A DNA stretch of 23,294 bases from JANQLU01 sp964434955. Lineage in GTDB: Bacteria; Planctomycetota; Planctomycetia; Pirellulales; Pirellulaceae. Positions 8,829-17,301 of this stretch are shown piece after piece. Within the stretch, counting starts at the first letter, position 1, and every line of letters begins with the position of its first letter. The notes beneath the pieces are model-generated. The model was not told where the DNA came from. It searched no databases and was given only the letters and a program-made list of their open reading frames with translations. Made by a program: the position numbers and the translations under genes. The stretch is taken from contig CAYSXI010000074.1 in the NCBI GenBank assembly GCA_964434955.1, positions 1 through 23,294 on the forward strand. The letters run 5' to 3'.

Positions 8829-9212
8829 ATGTCGCAAGTTCCAACGCCTCCACCGCCGCCGCAAGATTTTCCGCAAATCAACATAACGCCACCACCGACC
8901 CAAAGGCCAAGTCGGCCTAGGAATCAATCGGTCGGGATTTTCAATCGATATATGCGTTCTGTTGGAAGGCGAAGTTTCATCTGTCAGTGCCTGATATTGG
9001 CGTGGACAGGAATAATGATCATGTTTTCGTTTGGATCTTGCCTATTCATGTGGCCATCGGAAATGGCCTGGCAACTGTGGGAGAACGATCTGCCTAGCAG
9101 CGGCGTAAGGTCGTGGCAAACACTGTCGTTTTGCTGCCCCATTTCACTTTGGTTCATTGTTGTACTTCCCGTGTTAATCGCAGCAATCGTGACAATGAAG
9201 CGAGAAGTTTAA
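8829..9212 (+). CDS. Small proline-rich membrane protein, unknown function
   Basis: This protein has 127 residues. ATG 8829 is chosen because AAAGGTG lies just upstream with good spacing, and because the first residues then form a proline-rich cytosolic or linker segment (MSQVPTPPPPPQDFPQ). An in-frame ATG at 8754 would add 25 residues without a recognisable ribosome-binding site. Two membrane helices follow, about residues 50-76 and 97-121, separated by a short Trp-rich loop. No family is recognised. It lies 144 bases before the DUF2971 gene on the same strand. Confidence 0.6.
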   Translation: MSQVPTPPPPPQDFPQINITPPPTQRPSRPRNQSVGIFNRYMRSVGRRSFICQCLILAWTGIMIMFSFGSCLFMWPSEMAWQLWENDLPSSGVRSWQTLSFCCPISLWFIVVLPVLIAAIVTMKREV

Positions 9213-9356
9213 GGCGAAAACTAATTGAGATGTTGATTCGATTCTCGGCCACTCAAGTGCTGAGTTTATTGAGCAAAACACAAGTTGAGCAGCGTATACA
9301 ATGAGTTCACGTTTACTTCCTTTTCTTGACTGTCATTCCCACAGTGAGAACCACGA

Positions 9357-10355
9357 ATGACGAATTCAAAACCGTTCTTTGCAGGCAAGCACATTGAAGA
9401 AATTTGGCAGCGTTACCAACCAAGTGACGGCCCACCTGAAATACTATTTCACTACACCGATGCCTTTGCTCTAAGAAGCATCGTCGAGGCTAGCGAGATT
9501 TGGGCGACACATTATGAATACACCAACGACGCCTTGGAGCTCAAATATGGAATGAATGTTGCCGCGGATCAAATAGAAAGGAGACTAGCTAGGTATCGTC
9601 GTTCAAACAAATCATTCACGCGTGAGGAGTATGTCAAAGACCCGAGCATAGTTGATAAACCATCGTGGGTAATATTGGATGTGGTGGTATCCATGGTTCG
9701 TAACTGGCCTGAAATTCGCCTGCTATTTGCTGAGTTTTTTGTTTCATGTTTTTCCGCTAATCCGGACATGCTCAGCCAATGGCGTGCCTATGCGGCCAAC
9801 GCCAGCGGGTATTCGATTGGGTTTGATTCGAATTCACTATCTCAAATCGGCGTAAGCGGAAATAAGATCGATTTTATGATCGACTTAATAAAGGTGATTT
9901 ATAATCCCGAGATTCAAGCCGAGGTAATTGACAAGGCATTGGATTGGGTTTGTGACTATGTTGACAAGAATATCTTTGAAGTCCAACAGGAAAGACTCGA
10001 AGACGCGATTACGAATTGGTGTGCATTATTGCTTGGCACAGTGGTTGGACTGTCCATTCGTTTTAAGCACCCTGGATTTGAAGAAGAAGACGAATGGCGC
10101 CTGATAATCGCGCCCGATGTACTTGATGGGCTGGACCTTGACACTTCAATTGTTGAAACACGTGTATCGAACAACAGGATTGTTCCCTTTTTGAAATTGG
10201 CTATAGAGCAAAGTGCCATCAAGAACCTGACCGTTGGTCCCAAAAACAACATCGCCATGATGGACCCCGCCAACGATATCGCATTACGACAACTTTTTCG
10301 AAATGCGGGGAAAGACATCCCTAGAGTAATTCGGTCACGTACTCCGTTTCGATAG
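9357..10355 (+). CDS. DUF2971 family protein
   Basis: This 332-residue protein matches the DUF2971 pattern. FHYTD at residues 31-35 is followed by a TND/E segment (56-61), normally 'the tract where the protein lists coordinates of a small compact domain'. A central SCFSANPDMLSQWRAYA block and GYSIGFD (about 129-157) follow, then a C-terminal EWRLII segment. The biochemical function of the family is not settled. Members are often found singly near defence genes. GAGA lies about 10 bases before the ATG at 9357. A probable terminator separates it from qatA, so it is not clearly part of the qat transcript although it has the same orientation. Confidence 0.75.
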   Translation: MTNSKPFFAGKHIEEIWQRYQPSDGPPEILFHYTDAFALRSIVEASEIWATHYEYTNDALELKYGMNVAADQIERRLARYRRSNKSFTREEYVKDPSIVDKPSWVILDVVVSMVRNWPEIRLLFAEFFVSCFSANPDMLSQWRAYAANASGYSIGFDSNSLSQIGVSGNKIDFMIDLIKVIYNPEIQAEVIDKALDWVCDYVDKNIFEVQQERLEDAITNWCALLLGTVVGLSIRFKHPGFEEEDEWRLIIAPDVLDGLDLDTSIVETRVSNNRIVPFLKLAIEQSAIKNLTVGPKNNIAMMDPANDIALRQLFRNAGKDIPRVIRSRTPFR

Positions 10356-10545
10356 TCGAAATCTAATAGTTTGCTCAACCCCGAGATGGTTTCTTGCGCG
10401 CCAATCAAGTGTTCTGCCGCGCTGGGGAGTCCTTTCGAGCCTGATTGAGCTGGGGAAGCCAATGGATTTGCTGCACGATTGCGTCAGTCAGGCTACATGT
10501 TTGCAAGCGTTGAATAATCAAAGCATCAGTTAATCAAATCAGTAG

Positions 10546-10578
10546 AAATCCGGCGACGCCGAGTATGGCGGATTTTTT
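10546..10578 (+). terminator. Candidate intrinsic terminator after the DUF2971 gene
   Basis: AAATCCG (10546-10552) pairs with CGGATTT (10569-10575), with a smaller GGCG/CGCC hairpin inside the loop. A run of T follows (10573-10578). It lies 190 bases after the DUF2971 stop and 100 bases before qatA, which suggests that qatA starts its own transcript. The rest of 10356-10680 shows no gene. Confidence 0.45.
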
Positions 10579-10615
10579 CGATACGCTACTTCTGCAACGA
10601 AGGTTCTAAAGTCGG

Positions 10616-10621
10616 TACAAT
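10616..10621 (+). promoter_or_regulatory. Possible -10 box for the qat operon
   Basis: TACAAT lies 60 bases before the qatA start and just downstream of the candidate terminator. No good -35 hexamer is present at 16-18 bases, so this is only a candidate. Confidence 0.25.
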
Positions 10622-10680
10622 CTTAGATCACGGCCGAAATATCTAGCTGCTTTTCACAGAATCACACAGGGCAAAACTAA

Positions 10681-12699
10681 GTGTGGACCGATAAGGAAAC
10701 TCATCTCGATCTCATCGGTTTTCGCGTACATACCGATCTGATTCGGTCAATTGTCACTGATGAGACTTTACTTCCTGTCACCATAGGCTTATTCGCCGAT
10801 TGGGGTGGCGGCAAAACAAGTCTCATGAAGATGCTTGAACATGACCTCGACCCGGAGAACCCTACTGCGAAAATGGATAGGAAATCGGACCTTGAAGGCA
10901 TCGCGTGCCTTTACTTCAACGGCTGGCTGTTCGAAGGCTACGACGATGCGAAATCCGCGATTCTGAGTTCAGTCCTTGTTGCATTGGGCGAACACAAACG
11001 ATTCGGGCCGAAAGTGAAAGAAAAAGCGGCTTCATTGCTCAAGTCAGTTAACTGGATGCGTGTTGCTGGCTTAGGCCTAAAACACGTAGCGATTCCCGCG
11101 GTTGCTGCATACGTTACTGGAGGTGCCTCGTTACTTCCGTCCATGGCCCATTCCATGGGGGCGCTCGTTGGATGGCGCACGGCCGATGAATCCGTAAAGC
11201 CTCAGGCCGACAACGATAAAAATGATGCGGAAGGAAACGATGTTAGCGAAGTTTCAGTCAATTGGGAGCAGTTGATTCGCAAAGATCAGTCTTCCGTTGG
11301 ACCAATGGACGTGCGAACTTTTCGTGAACAGTTCGGGAAAATGCTTGCGGATTCGAATATCGACAAACTCATCGTTCTGATTGACGATCTCGACCGCTGT
11401 TCGCCGGAACGGATCATCGAAAATCTCGAAGCCATCAAGCTGTTTCTGAATGTCGAGAACACCGCGTTCGTTATTGGTGCCGATCCGAGAATTGTCCGAC
11501 ACGCCATAGCTTGGAAGTACCGCGAGTACGAGAGGAATTTGGAGTCGGAAGAAAAAAGCGAGACAGAATCCGGCGACCGGCTGATTACAGACTACTTGGA
11601 GAAACTGATCCAGTTTCCGTATCACTTGCCCAGACTCTCGCCTGCGGAAATCGAGACCTACATGGTGTTGCTGTTTTGCGAGCGGCACTTGGAATCTGAT
11701 CCATACAAACATGTATTGGCTGCGTGCGACGAACAACGTAAGGAGGACCAGTATACTGTTTTCGGATCGGCGGCCGTGAAGGCCGCGCTGACCAAGGCTA
11801 AGGCCGGAGAGCCGAACGATGTACTCTCCAGAGCCCTCACGTTTTGTGCCGCAGTCGCTCCACTAATCACAGAAGGGCTGAAGGGCAATCCGCGGCAAGT
11901 TAAACGGTTCTTGAACGCGTTCGTAATGAGAAAGCAACTCGCTGGAGTTGCCAATTTGGACAACATCGACGACGCGGTACTTGTCAAACTGATGCTGCTC
12001 GAATACGTCAAGGCATCGCAGTTTCACGAACTTTACGACTGGCAGGCATCACAGAAAGGGCACCCCGCCGAAATCGTTAAATTGGAAAAGGCAATTCGCC
12101 CACCAAAGGGCAAGCTCGACGACGAGGAGGCGGCCAAAAAGATTGCCGAGCAATGGGGAGGATCATGGATTCGTCGCTGGATCGCAATTGAACCGAAGCT
12201 GTCTGGCATTGATCTTCGGGACTATTTCTGGGTCGCACGCGACCGCCTGCAGTCCACATTGTCAGATGTGTCCATGGTGCCACCGATTGTGCGACGAGCC
12301 TTTGACGGCCTCATGTCTGGCAATCCGGGCCGACGAAAGGCCAGCATAAGCAGCATTCGCGCGATGCCAGAGGACGACATTGAGATGTTGTTCGGACTCA
12401 TCGAACAGCGGATTTCACAGCAGTTGAAGGCAAAAGCGAACTTCGACGCATTGCGGGCACTCGTCGAGTCAGACATCGGTAGTTCTGCTCGATTTTTGAC
12501 CAGAATTCTGACAAAGTATCCGGACAAAGAGATACCGGGAGCGGTTGGCGTCGACTTGATAACTCTCTCGCGCAGCAAGCCAGAGATTGCGGAAACGTTG
12601 CAACCGGCGATCGATAAGCTAAAAGAATCTAACTCGAGAATCGGCAAAGCTGTGGCCGGAGCGTTGAAGCCACCAAAGAAAAAGAAAGCGAGCCGCTGA
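10681..12699 (+). CDS. qatA: QatA, KAP-family P-loop ATPase of the Qat anti-phage system
   Basis: This 672-residue KAP NTPase starts at GTG 10681, with AGGG about 9 bases upstream. Walker A is WGGGKTS (41-47). A hydrophobic insert (about 128-160) between Walker A and B fits the membrane-associated hairpin typical of KAP proteins. Walker B with the KAP acidic signature is LIVLIDDLDRC (230-240), and GNPRQVKRFLN is the sensor-type motif typical of the family. QatA is the ATPase of the four-gene Qat system, known to protect against phages; how it acts is not fully resolved. It leads a compact operon: qatB starts 3 bases after its stop. Confidence 0.9.
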   Translation: MWTDKETHLDLIGFRVHTDLIRSIVTDETLLPVTIGLFADWGGGKTSLMKMLEHDLDPENPTAKMDRKSDLEGIACLYFNGWLFEGYDDAKSAILSSVLVALGEHKRFGPKVKEKAASLLKSVNWMRVAGLGLKHVAIPAVAAYVTGGASLLPSMAHSMGALVGWRTADESVKPQADNDKNDAEGNDVSEVSVNWEQLIRKDQSSVGPMDVRTFREQFGKMLADSNIDKLIVLIDDLDRCSPERIIENLEAIKLFLNVENTAFVIGADPRIVRHAIAWKYREYERNLESEEKSETESGDRLITDYLEKLIQFPYHLPRLSPAEIETYMVLLFCERHLESDPYKHVLAACDEQRKEDQYTVFGSAAVKAALTKAKAGEPNDVLSRALTFCAAVAPLITEGLKGNPRQVKRFLNAFVMRKQLAGVANLDNIDDAVLVKLMLLEYVKASQFHELYDWQASQKGHPAEIVKLEKAIRPPKGKLDDEEAAKKIAEQWGGSWIRRWIAIEPKLSGIDLRDYFWVARDRLQSTLSDVSMVPPIVRRAFDGLMSGNPGRRKASISSIRAMPEDDIEMLFGLIEQRISQQLKAKANFDALRALVESDIGSSARFLTRILTKYPDKEIPGAVGVDLITLSRSKPEIAETLQPAIDKLKESNSRIGKAVAGALKPPKKKKASR

Positions 12700-12702
12700 C
12701 AG

Positions 12703-13431
12703 ATGGGAACGTCCGCAGGGTACGACGCACCTCCTGCATGGGGGGCACAAAAGGGACAGATTACGCGAACCGGTAATGTGCCGATCACGGAGGCGAAGGC
12801 AAAGTCGTATCTGAGTGATCACATTTCAAACAATGGTGGCTCGTCTCGAATAGCATCTGGTGGTGGCGTCCTTGGTGGAGGAGGCGGAGGGCGATCTGCT
12901 CAATCCACAATCGGAGACTTTGCGGGCTTTGTTGGGCAGGTTGCGCGCGATGGCCTCAACGAAGCACTGCGGCAGAGCAACCTTGTGGACCTCGTTGGTG
13001 GTTCGCCCGGTGACATCGTACTCGGGCTGGTGGGTTTGTTCGGCCACGACGACAGCTCCCAGGACGCAGTCGATGCACGGAGTGCACTGTCACGACTGAT
13101 GGATGAATTGTTAGAGGACGCCGAGACTTCTGAGGACGTCGAAACCGTCTTCGCCGACATTGCGAATGTTGAGACTCTGACGGAACTCACGATGAAGTTC
13201 TTTGCGTATCACCTCTACGAGCAGTTTTGTCGAGTTCATTTCGAGCACCTAGTGCAACAGCATGGTGATAAAGTCGCCGAATCGTTTCTCGGCAGCATTT
13301 CGGAATGTATCGAGTCGCTGGTCCGCAACCGGTCTCTGGACATTGACGTTGCACAAGTGGATTGGGAGACCGAATGGGCTGGCTTTTCGGACGAAATAAT
13401 GCGAATGACCTTGGATGTGTTCAACAAATGA
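12703..13431 (+). CDS. qatB: QatB, partner protein of the Qat anti-phage system
   Basis: This 242-residue protein is assigned to QatB mainly by its position between the KAP ATPase and the QueC-like protein, and by its general build. The first 65 residues look disordered and are Gly-rich (GGGVLGGGGGGR). They begin Met-Gly, so Gly would become the N-terminus after Met removal. The rest is predicted helical, with acidic stretches. From memory, QueC-like enzymes of defence systems have been reported to attach a deazaguanine to a partner's N-terminal residue; that would make QatB a candidate substrate of QatC, but this is inference. Its stop overlaps the qatC start as ATGA, implying coupled translation. 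Confidence 0.82.
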   Translation: MGTSAGYDAPPAWGAQKGQITRTGNVPITEAKAKSYLSDHISNNGGSSRIASGGGVLGGGGGGRSAQSTIGDFAGFVGQVARDGLNEALRQSNLVDLVGGSPGDIVLGLVGLFGHDDSSQDAVDARSALSRLMDELLEDAETSEDVETVFADIANVETLTELTMKFFAYHLYEQFCRVHFEHLVQQHGDKVAESFLGSISECIESLVRNRSLDIDVAQVDWETEWAGFSDEIMRMTLDVFNK

Positions 13432-14774
13432 CGACCAAAATCAGCATTACCGTGAATCCAAATAAACCAACGAAGCATGAGTGTGCAGGAATCACTGTAC
13501 GTACTTCGACCGGACTGTCCAGCCAATTGCACATTGACCTTAAATCGCTGCAAAAAGGACTTCCTACGCCTTGTCCAGAAGCTCAGGACTTTCTGCTGTT
13601 GGGGGCCGTCGTGTACACAGCTGACAAATTGGTTCTACGCAAGAAAGCCGCTGACTTATGGGCTCGAGACATTAGTGTGACACTCCCTGTCAATTCGCCT
13701 GAGAAATGGATGGGCCTTGCATCGGACATTAACAATTGCATCGCATTCTTGACTGGCGACAACTGGACGTTTTCATTCAAACAGCGGCGCCGCCGTTTGC
13801 GCGTACCACGGGAGTTAAAACTCAAACGAAAAACCGAATCGATCAAAGCCGACGCGGCGACGCTTTTTTCTGGTGGACTTGATTCGCTAACCGGGGCAAT
13901 TGACTGGCTAGAATCCAACGACGGGCGTCTTGTGCTAGTTGGGCATCATGACACCAGAGTTGCAGGGCCGCTGAGCGACCAAAAACGGTTACTAAAGTCG
14001 CTGACAGCGCGGTACGAAGGTAGGATTAGCTCCAAACTCATAGCAGTTGGACAGGATCCGCCAGGTAAGGAGAAAACGTTTCGTAGCCGATCTGCTTTGT
14101 TTCTCGGCTTGGGGTTGTTCGTTGTAAATGCATTGGACAAGGATTTAGAATTACTGGTGCCCGAAAACGGCACGATAGCCGTCAATTGTCCACTCACTGC
14201 ATCACGGCGAGGGTCCTGTTCCACTCGCACTGCCCACCCTCGTTTCCTTCGTGAAATGGACGAAATTGCCAACAAACTTGGACTAAAAGGAACAATACGC
14301 AATCCGTTGCTCGAAAAGACAAAGGGCGAGGTCATTGAGTGCTGCAAGAACCTGGATTTTCTAAAAGCAGTGGCACTTGAATCAGTCTCTTGTTCAAAGC
14401 GGGGGCACCGGATGTGGTGGAAGAACCGTAAGGCGCGACAGTGCGGTTCATGTATGCCCTGCATCTACCGACGCGCTGCATTGCACAAAGTTGACCTCGA
14501 TAACGAACTTTACGGCGACAACATTTGCCGTGGGTGGACAAAGCTAAAGGACCCAAAAGCTGAAGCCCCCAATGACTTCAGAGCGTGCTTGTCGTTTATC
14601 CGCCGCAACCCTTCAGAGGACGAAATCGCTCGGATGTTGGCTGCCAATGGCGAACATAATGTTTCTTCAGTAAGGGGGCATGCGGCAACCGTTCACAGAG
14701 CTATGGCTGAGATTGCCGAATGGTTGAAAGCCAAAGCTACCAAAGAAATACGTAAGCGGGCGGGGCTCGATTGA
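13428..14774 (+). CDS. qatC: QatC, QueC-like PP-loop enzyme of the Qat anti-phage system
   Basis: This is a 448-residue enzyme with the PP-loop motif SGGLDS (148-153), which binds ATP in QueC and related adenylating enzymes. Its zinc-binding set is Cys322, Cys339, Cys342 and Cys345 (CGSCMPC), as in QueC. QueC makes 7-cyano-7-deazaguanine; in Qat the same chemistry is thought to serve defence. Start ATG 13428 is preferred over 13362: it overlaps the qatB stop as ATGA, and the extra 22 residues would be read inside qatB. The N-terminal 140 residues ahead of the PP-loop are a Qat-specific extension. qatD follows one base after its stop. Confidence 0.9.
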   Translation: MTTKISITVNPNKPTKHECAGITVRTSTGLSSQLHIDLKSLQKGLPTPCPEAQDFLLLGAVVYTADKLVLRKKAADLWARDISVTLPVNSPEKWMGLASDINNCIAFLTGDNWTFSFKQRRRRLRVPRELKLKRKTESIKADAATLFSGGLDSLTGAIDWLESNDGRLVLVGHHDTRVAGPLSDQKRLLKSLTARYEGRISSKLIAVGQDPPGKEKTFRSRSALFLGLGLFVVNALDKDLELLVPENGTIAVNCPLTASRRGSCSTRTAHPRFLREMDEIANKLGLKGTIRNPLLEKTKGEVIECCKNLDFLKAVALESVSCSKRGHRMWWKNRKARQCGSCMPCIYRRAALHKVDLDNELYGDNICRGWTKLKDPKAEAPNDFRACLSFIRRNPSEDEIARMLAANGEHNVSSVRGHAATVHRAMAEIAEWLKAKATKEIRKRAGLD

Positions 14775-14775
14775 G

Positions 14776-15507
14776 ATGCGAATTGACACTCACTGTCACA
14801 TTGACCGTTTCCCAAATCCTTCGGAGATCGCAGACGATTGTGAAGCAAATGGCCTTCTGGTAGTCGCGGTGACTAATCTACCAAGCCACTTTGAATTGGG
14901 GCGAGAACACGTGGCTCACCATAAGTTTGTCAAACTCGCACTTGGCCTCCATCCTTTGAACGCTGCGAACCATAACGAAGAGGTTGAGAGATTTGTTGAG
15001 CTTTTGCCAATAGCAGAGTGCATTGGCGAAATCGGACTCGATTTTTCGAAGGAAGGAATCTCGTCGCGAGACGAGCAGATTAGCGTATTTACCTCAATCC
15101 TTAAGGCTCTCAAAGGAGAAAGGAAGTTAATAACTCTGCACAGCCGGGGTGCGGAAGCAATGGTCCTTTCAAAGCTCGCGGAATATGATGTTGGTCCAGC
15201 AATTTTCCATTGGTACAGCGGTAGTGCCAATACCTTGAAGAGTGTCCTTGATCAAGGTCACTATTTATCGGTCAACCCTGCAATGGTCAGGTCAGCGAAG
15301 GGCAAATCATTGGTTGGGCGCCTTCCGAAGGACCGTATTTTGACGGAAACCGATGGGCCGTATGTGAAAGTCGGAAAGCGCGCTGCAGTTCCAAACGACA
15401 TTGATTCTGTGTTGCAACATTTGGCAGTGGAATGGAATGCGACAACGGCCGAAGTTGAGAATACGATTGAATCTAACTTTATGGCACTCACAGATTTAAC
15501 TGCGTGA
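14776..15507 (+). CDS. qatD: QatD, TatD-like metal-dependent hydrolase of the Qat anti-phage system
   Basis: This 243-residue TatD-family amidohydrolase fold keeps all metal ligands expected for a DNase-like active site: His6 and His8 (THCHID), Glu85 (GEIGLD), His122 (LHSRG), His145 (FHWYSGS) and Asp193 (ETDGP). TatD enzymes are usually DNA nucleases, and QatD is the nuclease-like subunit of Qat. It starts one base after the qatC stop (TGA-G-ATG), so it is the last gene of the operon. The family is about 250 residues long, so the protein is complete. Confidence 0.9.
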   Translation: MRIDTHCHIDRFPNPSEIADDCEANGLLVVAVTNLPSHFELGREHVAHHKFVKLALGLHPLNAANHNEEVERFVELLPIAECIGEIGLDFSKEGISSRDEQISVFTSILKALKGERKLITLHSRGAEAMVLSKLAEYDVGPAIFHWYSGSANTLKSVLDQGHYLSVNPAMVRSAKGKSLVGRLPKDRILTETDGPYVKVGKRAAVPNDIDSVLQHLAVEWNATTAEVENTIESNFMALTDLTA

Positions 15508-16062
15508 AACTAACCCTGCCAACTACTTGAAAGGCCAGATAGCGCAAGAACAAGCCGATTGTCTATGTGTATTGGTCTATATATGTGATTCTAGCGCGTA
15601 CCACCGCTTTAAATCCTCTGCATATGTTTGATTGATGCAGAGTGATGTTTCCTTTGAGTGATGGCCTGTCTATTGTCAAACCTCGTACTTACTCGCGGTA
15701 CGAGACGCCAGCAGAAAACTCGCGAAGATACAAAGCGGTCAAAGTATTTCGCTTGTTCGTTTTGGCCCCGGGCGAACTGCACCCGGCCTCTTCACTCCAT
15801 CCTCGGCGATTTCTTTCCGATTCCGCGACCGACAGCTGCCCAAGCCCTTTCGAGCCTGAGACGCCAATTGTGACGCTGCTCCTGGGTACCACCGCATCCC
15901 CGTCATCCACGAAAACTGGTTGGCGAAGAATTGAAATGCAGAATCCCTCATTTTGAAAAGCCGGTTGAGGCATGGTCTTTTTCAGAACTCGACCTACCAA
16001 AGTTCCCTGCCAGATTGCGAAGCCTGGAATGCGCTTTCAGGGCATAAATCAACATCAGCTGG
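15508..16062. other. Gap between qatD and the topoisomerase-like genes, no convincing gene
   Basis: This is 555 bases in which both strands have open frames of about 100 residues (15642-15956 plus, 15689-16000 minus). They overlap each other, and neither shows a domain or good start, so they look like decayed or random sequence. A perfect 8-base inverted repeat is listed separately. The region separates the plus-strand qat operon from the convergent minus-strand module and may hold the left boundary of the integrated element. Confidence 0.5.
15616..15642 (+). terminator. Inverted repeat downstream of qatD, possible transcript-ending hairpin
   Basis: CTCTGCAT (15616-15623) and ATGCAGAG (15635-15642) are a perfect 8-base inverted repeat with an 11-base spacer, 108 bases after the qatD stop. 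No T-run follows, so termination is a guess; it could also be a protein-binding site. Confidence 0.3.
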
Positions 16063-17301
16063 CTATCGTTTCTTCTTGCCAATCTGTTCGGCAGCGATCT
16101 CAGCAACCGCCATATCCCAATTCAACTCTCGATCTCCGCTTTGAACCCGGGTTTTGACTTTTGACAGCAAGTTTCGGGGAACTTTCAGCGAGCGGGCCTC
16201 ATCTGCAACTTGACGTTTTATTTTCTGGCCTGCAGCATTTAGTCGTTGAACGGCAAAAGCTCGACGATAGGCTCTTGCAAGTACATTGCTTTCAGGAACG
16301 AGTTTTTCAGGAAGAAACTCAATCAACTTGGATTCCAGCCACTCGATGAACTGCGGACAAGTAAAAGCATTCAGTTCAATCCGAAATCCGTCGGACAAAT
16401 ACTGATATTCAGCATCAGTCAAACCCGCTGGTAACTCGCCCTTGAAATCAAAGAACTCCGGTTGAAGTTTGTATTTCAACCCGTCTTCCAGCCTAAGTCC
16501 AAAGTCATGTACGTCGATCTCGTTTTCGAAATAGTACGGAACACGATCCTGCTCAATCGCCTGTTGCGACTCCTGTGTCAAATTGTTGAGGATCTCAAAC
16601 CCGGCCTTATCAAAATCATGTACAACGAACAGTGGCACGCCACCATCTTTGCGGCACAAGTGGTCAACGAGCTTCCTTGCGGCAACAACGCTTTGTCCCT
16701 TACAGCTGACAATGGCTAGATCAAAGCGTTCAGCGATCCGGGCCTCTTGCAGCATGGGGCCGAACCCTTCTTTCTCGATGTAAAGGACGGCGGAAAATCG
16801 TTGGCTTGGTCGATTAAGTGGCCACTGAACTGGTATCAAATGATCAAAATTCAGTTCGTCAAATCGAGCGTCAAGACAACTTAGGTAATTATCAATTTGA
16901 ATAGTTCCGACGGGAATATTCGTCGCATGCGCTGTATTGGGGAGCCAAAACGTTCCTCTAGGATCTGCCGTTATCTTCCACTCAGCTGTCTGTTTTGGAT
17001 TCCTGTTCATGAATTGAAGTAGAATTGTTTTGAACCGGTCGTAAGTTATTTCTTTACCAGTTGCTTTTGCAAAGTGTTCGCGCGCCGCATAGTAGAAGTT
17101 TCGCTTGGCCAGCGTGAATTTCCCGTCGCCTGAACCATGGGCATACGCTTTCGGCAAGATCTCTCCGGCTACATCCGTATGAAAAATCGAAGCGTTGCGG
17201 AACGTTCGATTTGGGCGATTTTTCCGCTCTTCTTTCTTGCGCCGTTTCGTCCACTCCTTGGTAACGGCTTCAATAGCCTTGACGATTTCCTGAGCTTTCA
17301 T
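16063..17301 (-). CDS. Topoisomerase VI subunit A / Spo11-like protein with Toprim domain
   Basis: This 412-residue protein has a winged-helix part containing KRNFYYAAREHF, which lines up with the catalytic-tyrosine block of Spo11/TopoVIA; Tyr71 is the expected active residue. ITADPRGTFWLP (110-121) follows, matching the 'wing' segment before the Toprim domain. The Toprim metal residues are Glu176 in YIEKEG and Asp229/Asp231 in VHDFDKAG. The family makes transient double-strand DNA breaks through a 5'-phosphotyrosine. The start at 17301 has a strong GGAGG 7 bases upstream and shares one base with the stop of the ATPase gene (TGATG), so the two are translationally coupled and likely form a heterotetramer. 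A basic N-terminal tail (KRRKKEERKNR) may touch DNA. Alternative: a JetD-like or Topo VIII/Mini-A relative; the adjacent B subunit favours a topoisomerase VI-like pair. Confidence 0.82.
   Translation of the reverse strand: MKAQEIVKAIEAVTKEWTKRRKKEERKNRPNRTFRNASIFHTDVAGEILPKAYAHGSGDGKFTLAKRNFYYAAREHFAKATGKEITYDRFKTILLQFMNRNPKQTAEWKITADPRGTFWLPNTAHATNIPVGTIQIDNYLSCLDARFDELNFDHLIPVQWPLNRPSQRFSAVLYIEKEGFGPMLQEARIAERFDLAIVSCKGQSVVAARKLVDHLCRKDGGVPLFVVHDFDKAGFEILNNLTQESQQAIEQDRVPYYFENEIDVHDFGLRLEDGLKYKLQPEFFDFKGELPAGLTDAEYQYLSDGFRIELNAFTCPQFIEWLESKLIEFLPEKLVPESNVLARAYRRAFAVQRLNAAGQKIKRQVADEARSLKVPRNLLSKVKTRVQSGDRELNWDMAVAEIAAEQIGKKKR

Noticed and set aside
9301..9360. A 19-codon open frame whose stop overlaps the DUF2971 start (leader peptide idea)
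   Set aside because: No ribosome-binding site and no codon run typical of an attenuator leader; too short to support.
13362..13427. N-terminal extension of QatC from an upstream start
   Set aside because: The extension lies wholly within qatB, while the ATG at 13428 overlaps the qatB stop as ATGA in the usual coupled arrangement.
10431..15859. A 14-base identical direct repeat (CCTTTCGAGCCTGA) at 10431-10444 and 15846-15859, on either side of the qat operon
   Set aside because: By length alone about one such chance pair is expected in a window this size; similarity fades on both sides, so it is not accepted as cassette att sites.
15984..15998. Sequence resembling the tRNA-Leu T-arm (AGAACTCGACCTAC versus AGGACTCGAACCTCC), as a possible left att site
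   Set aside because: Only a short core matches and an indel is needed; true tRNA att repeats are normally longer and exact.
15642..16000. Two overlapping open frames of about 100 codons on opposite strands after qatD
   Set aside because: Neither has a recognisable domain or credible start, and they occupy the same DNA on both strands.
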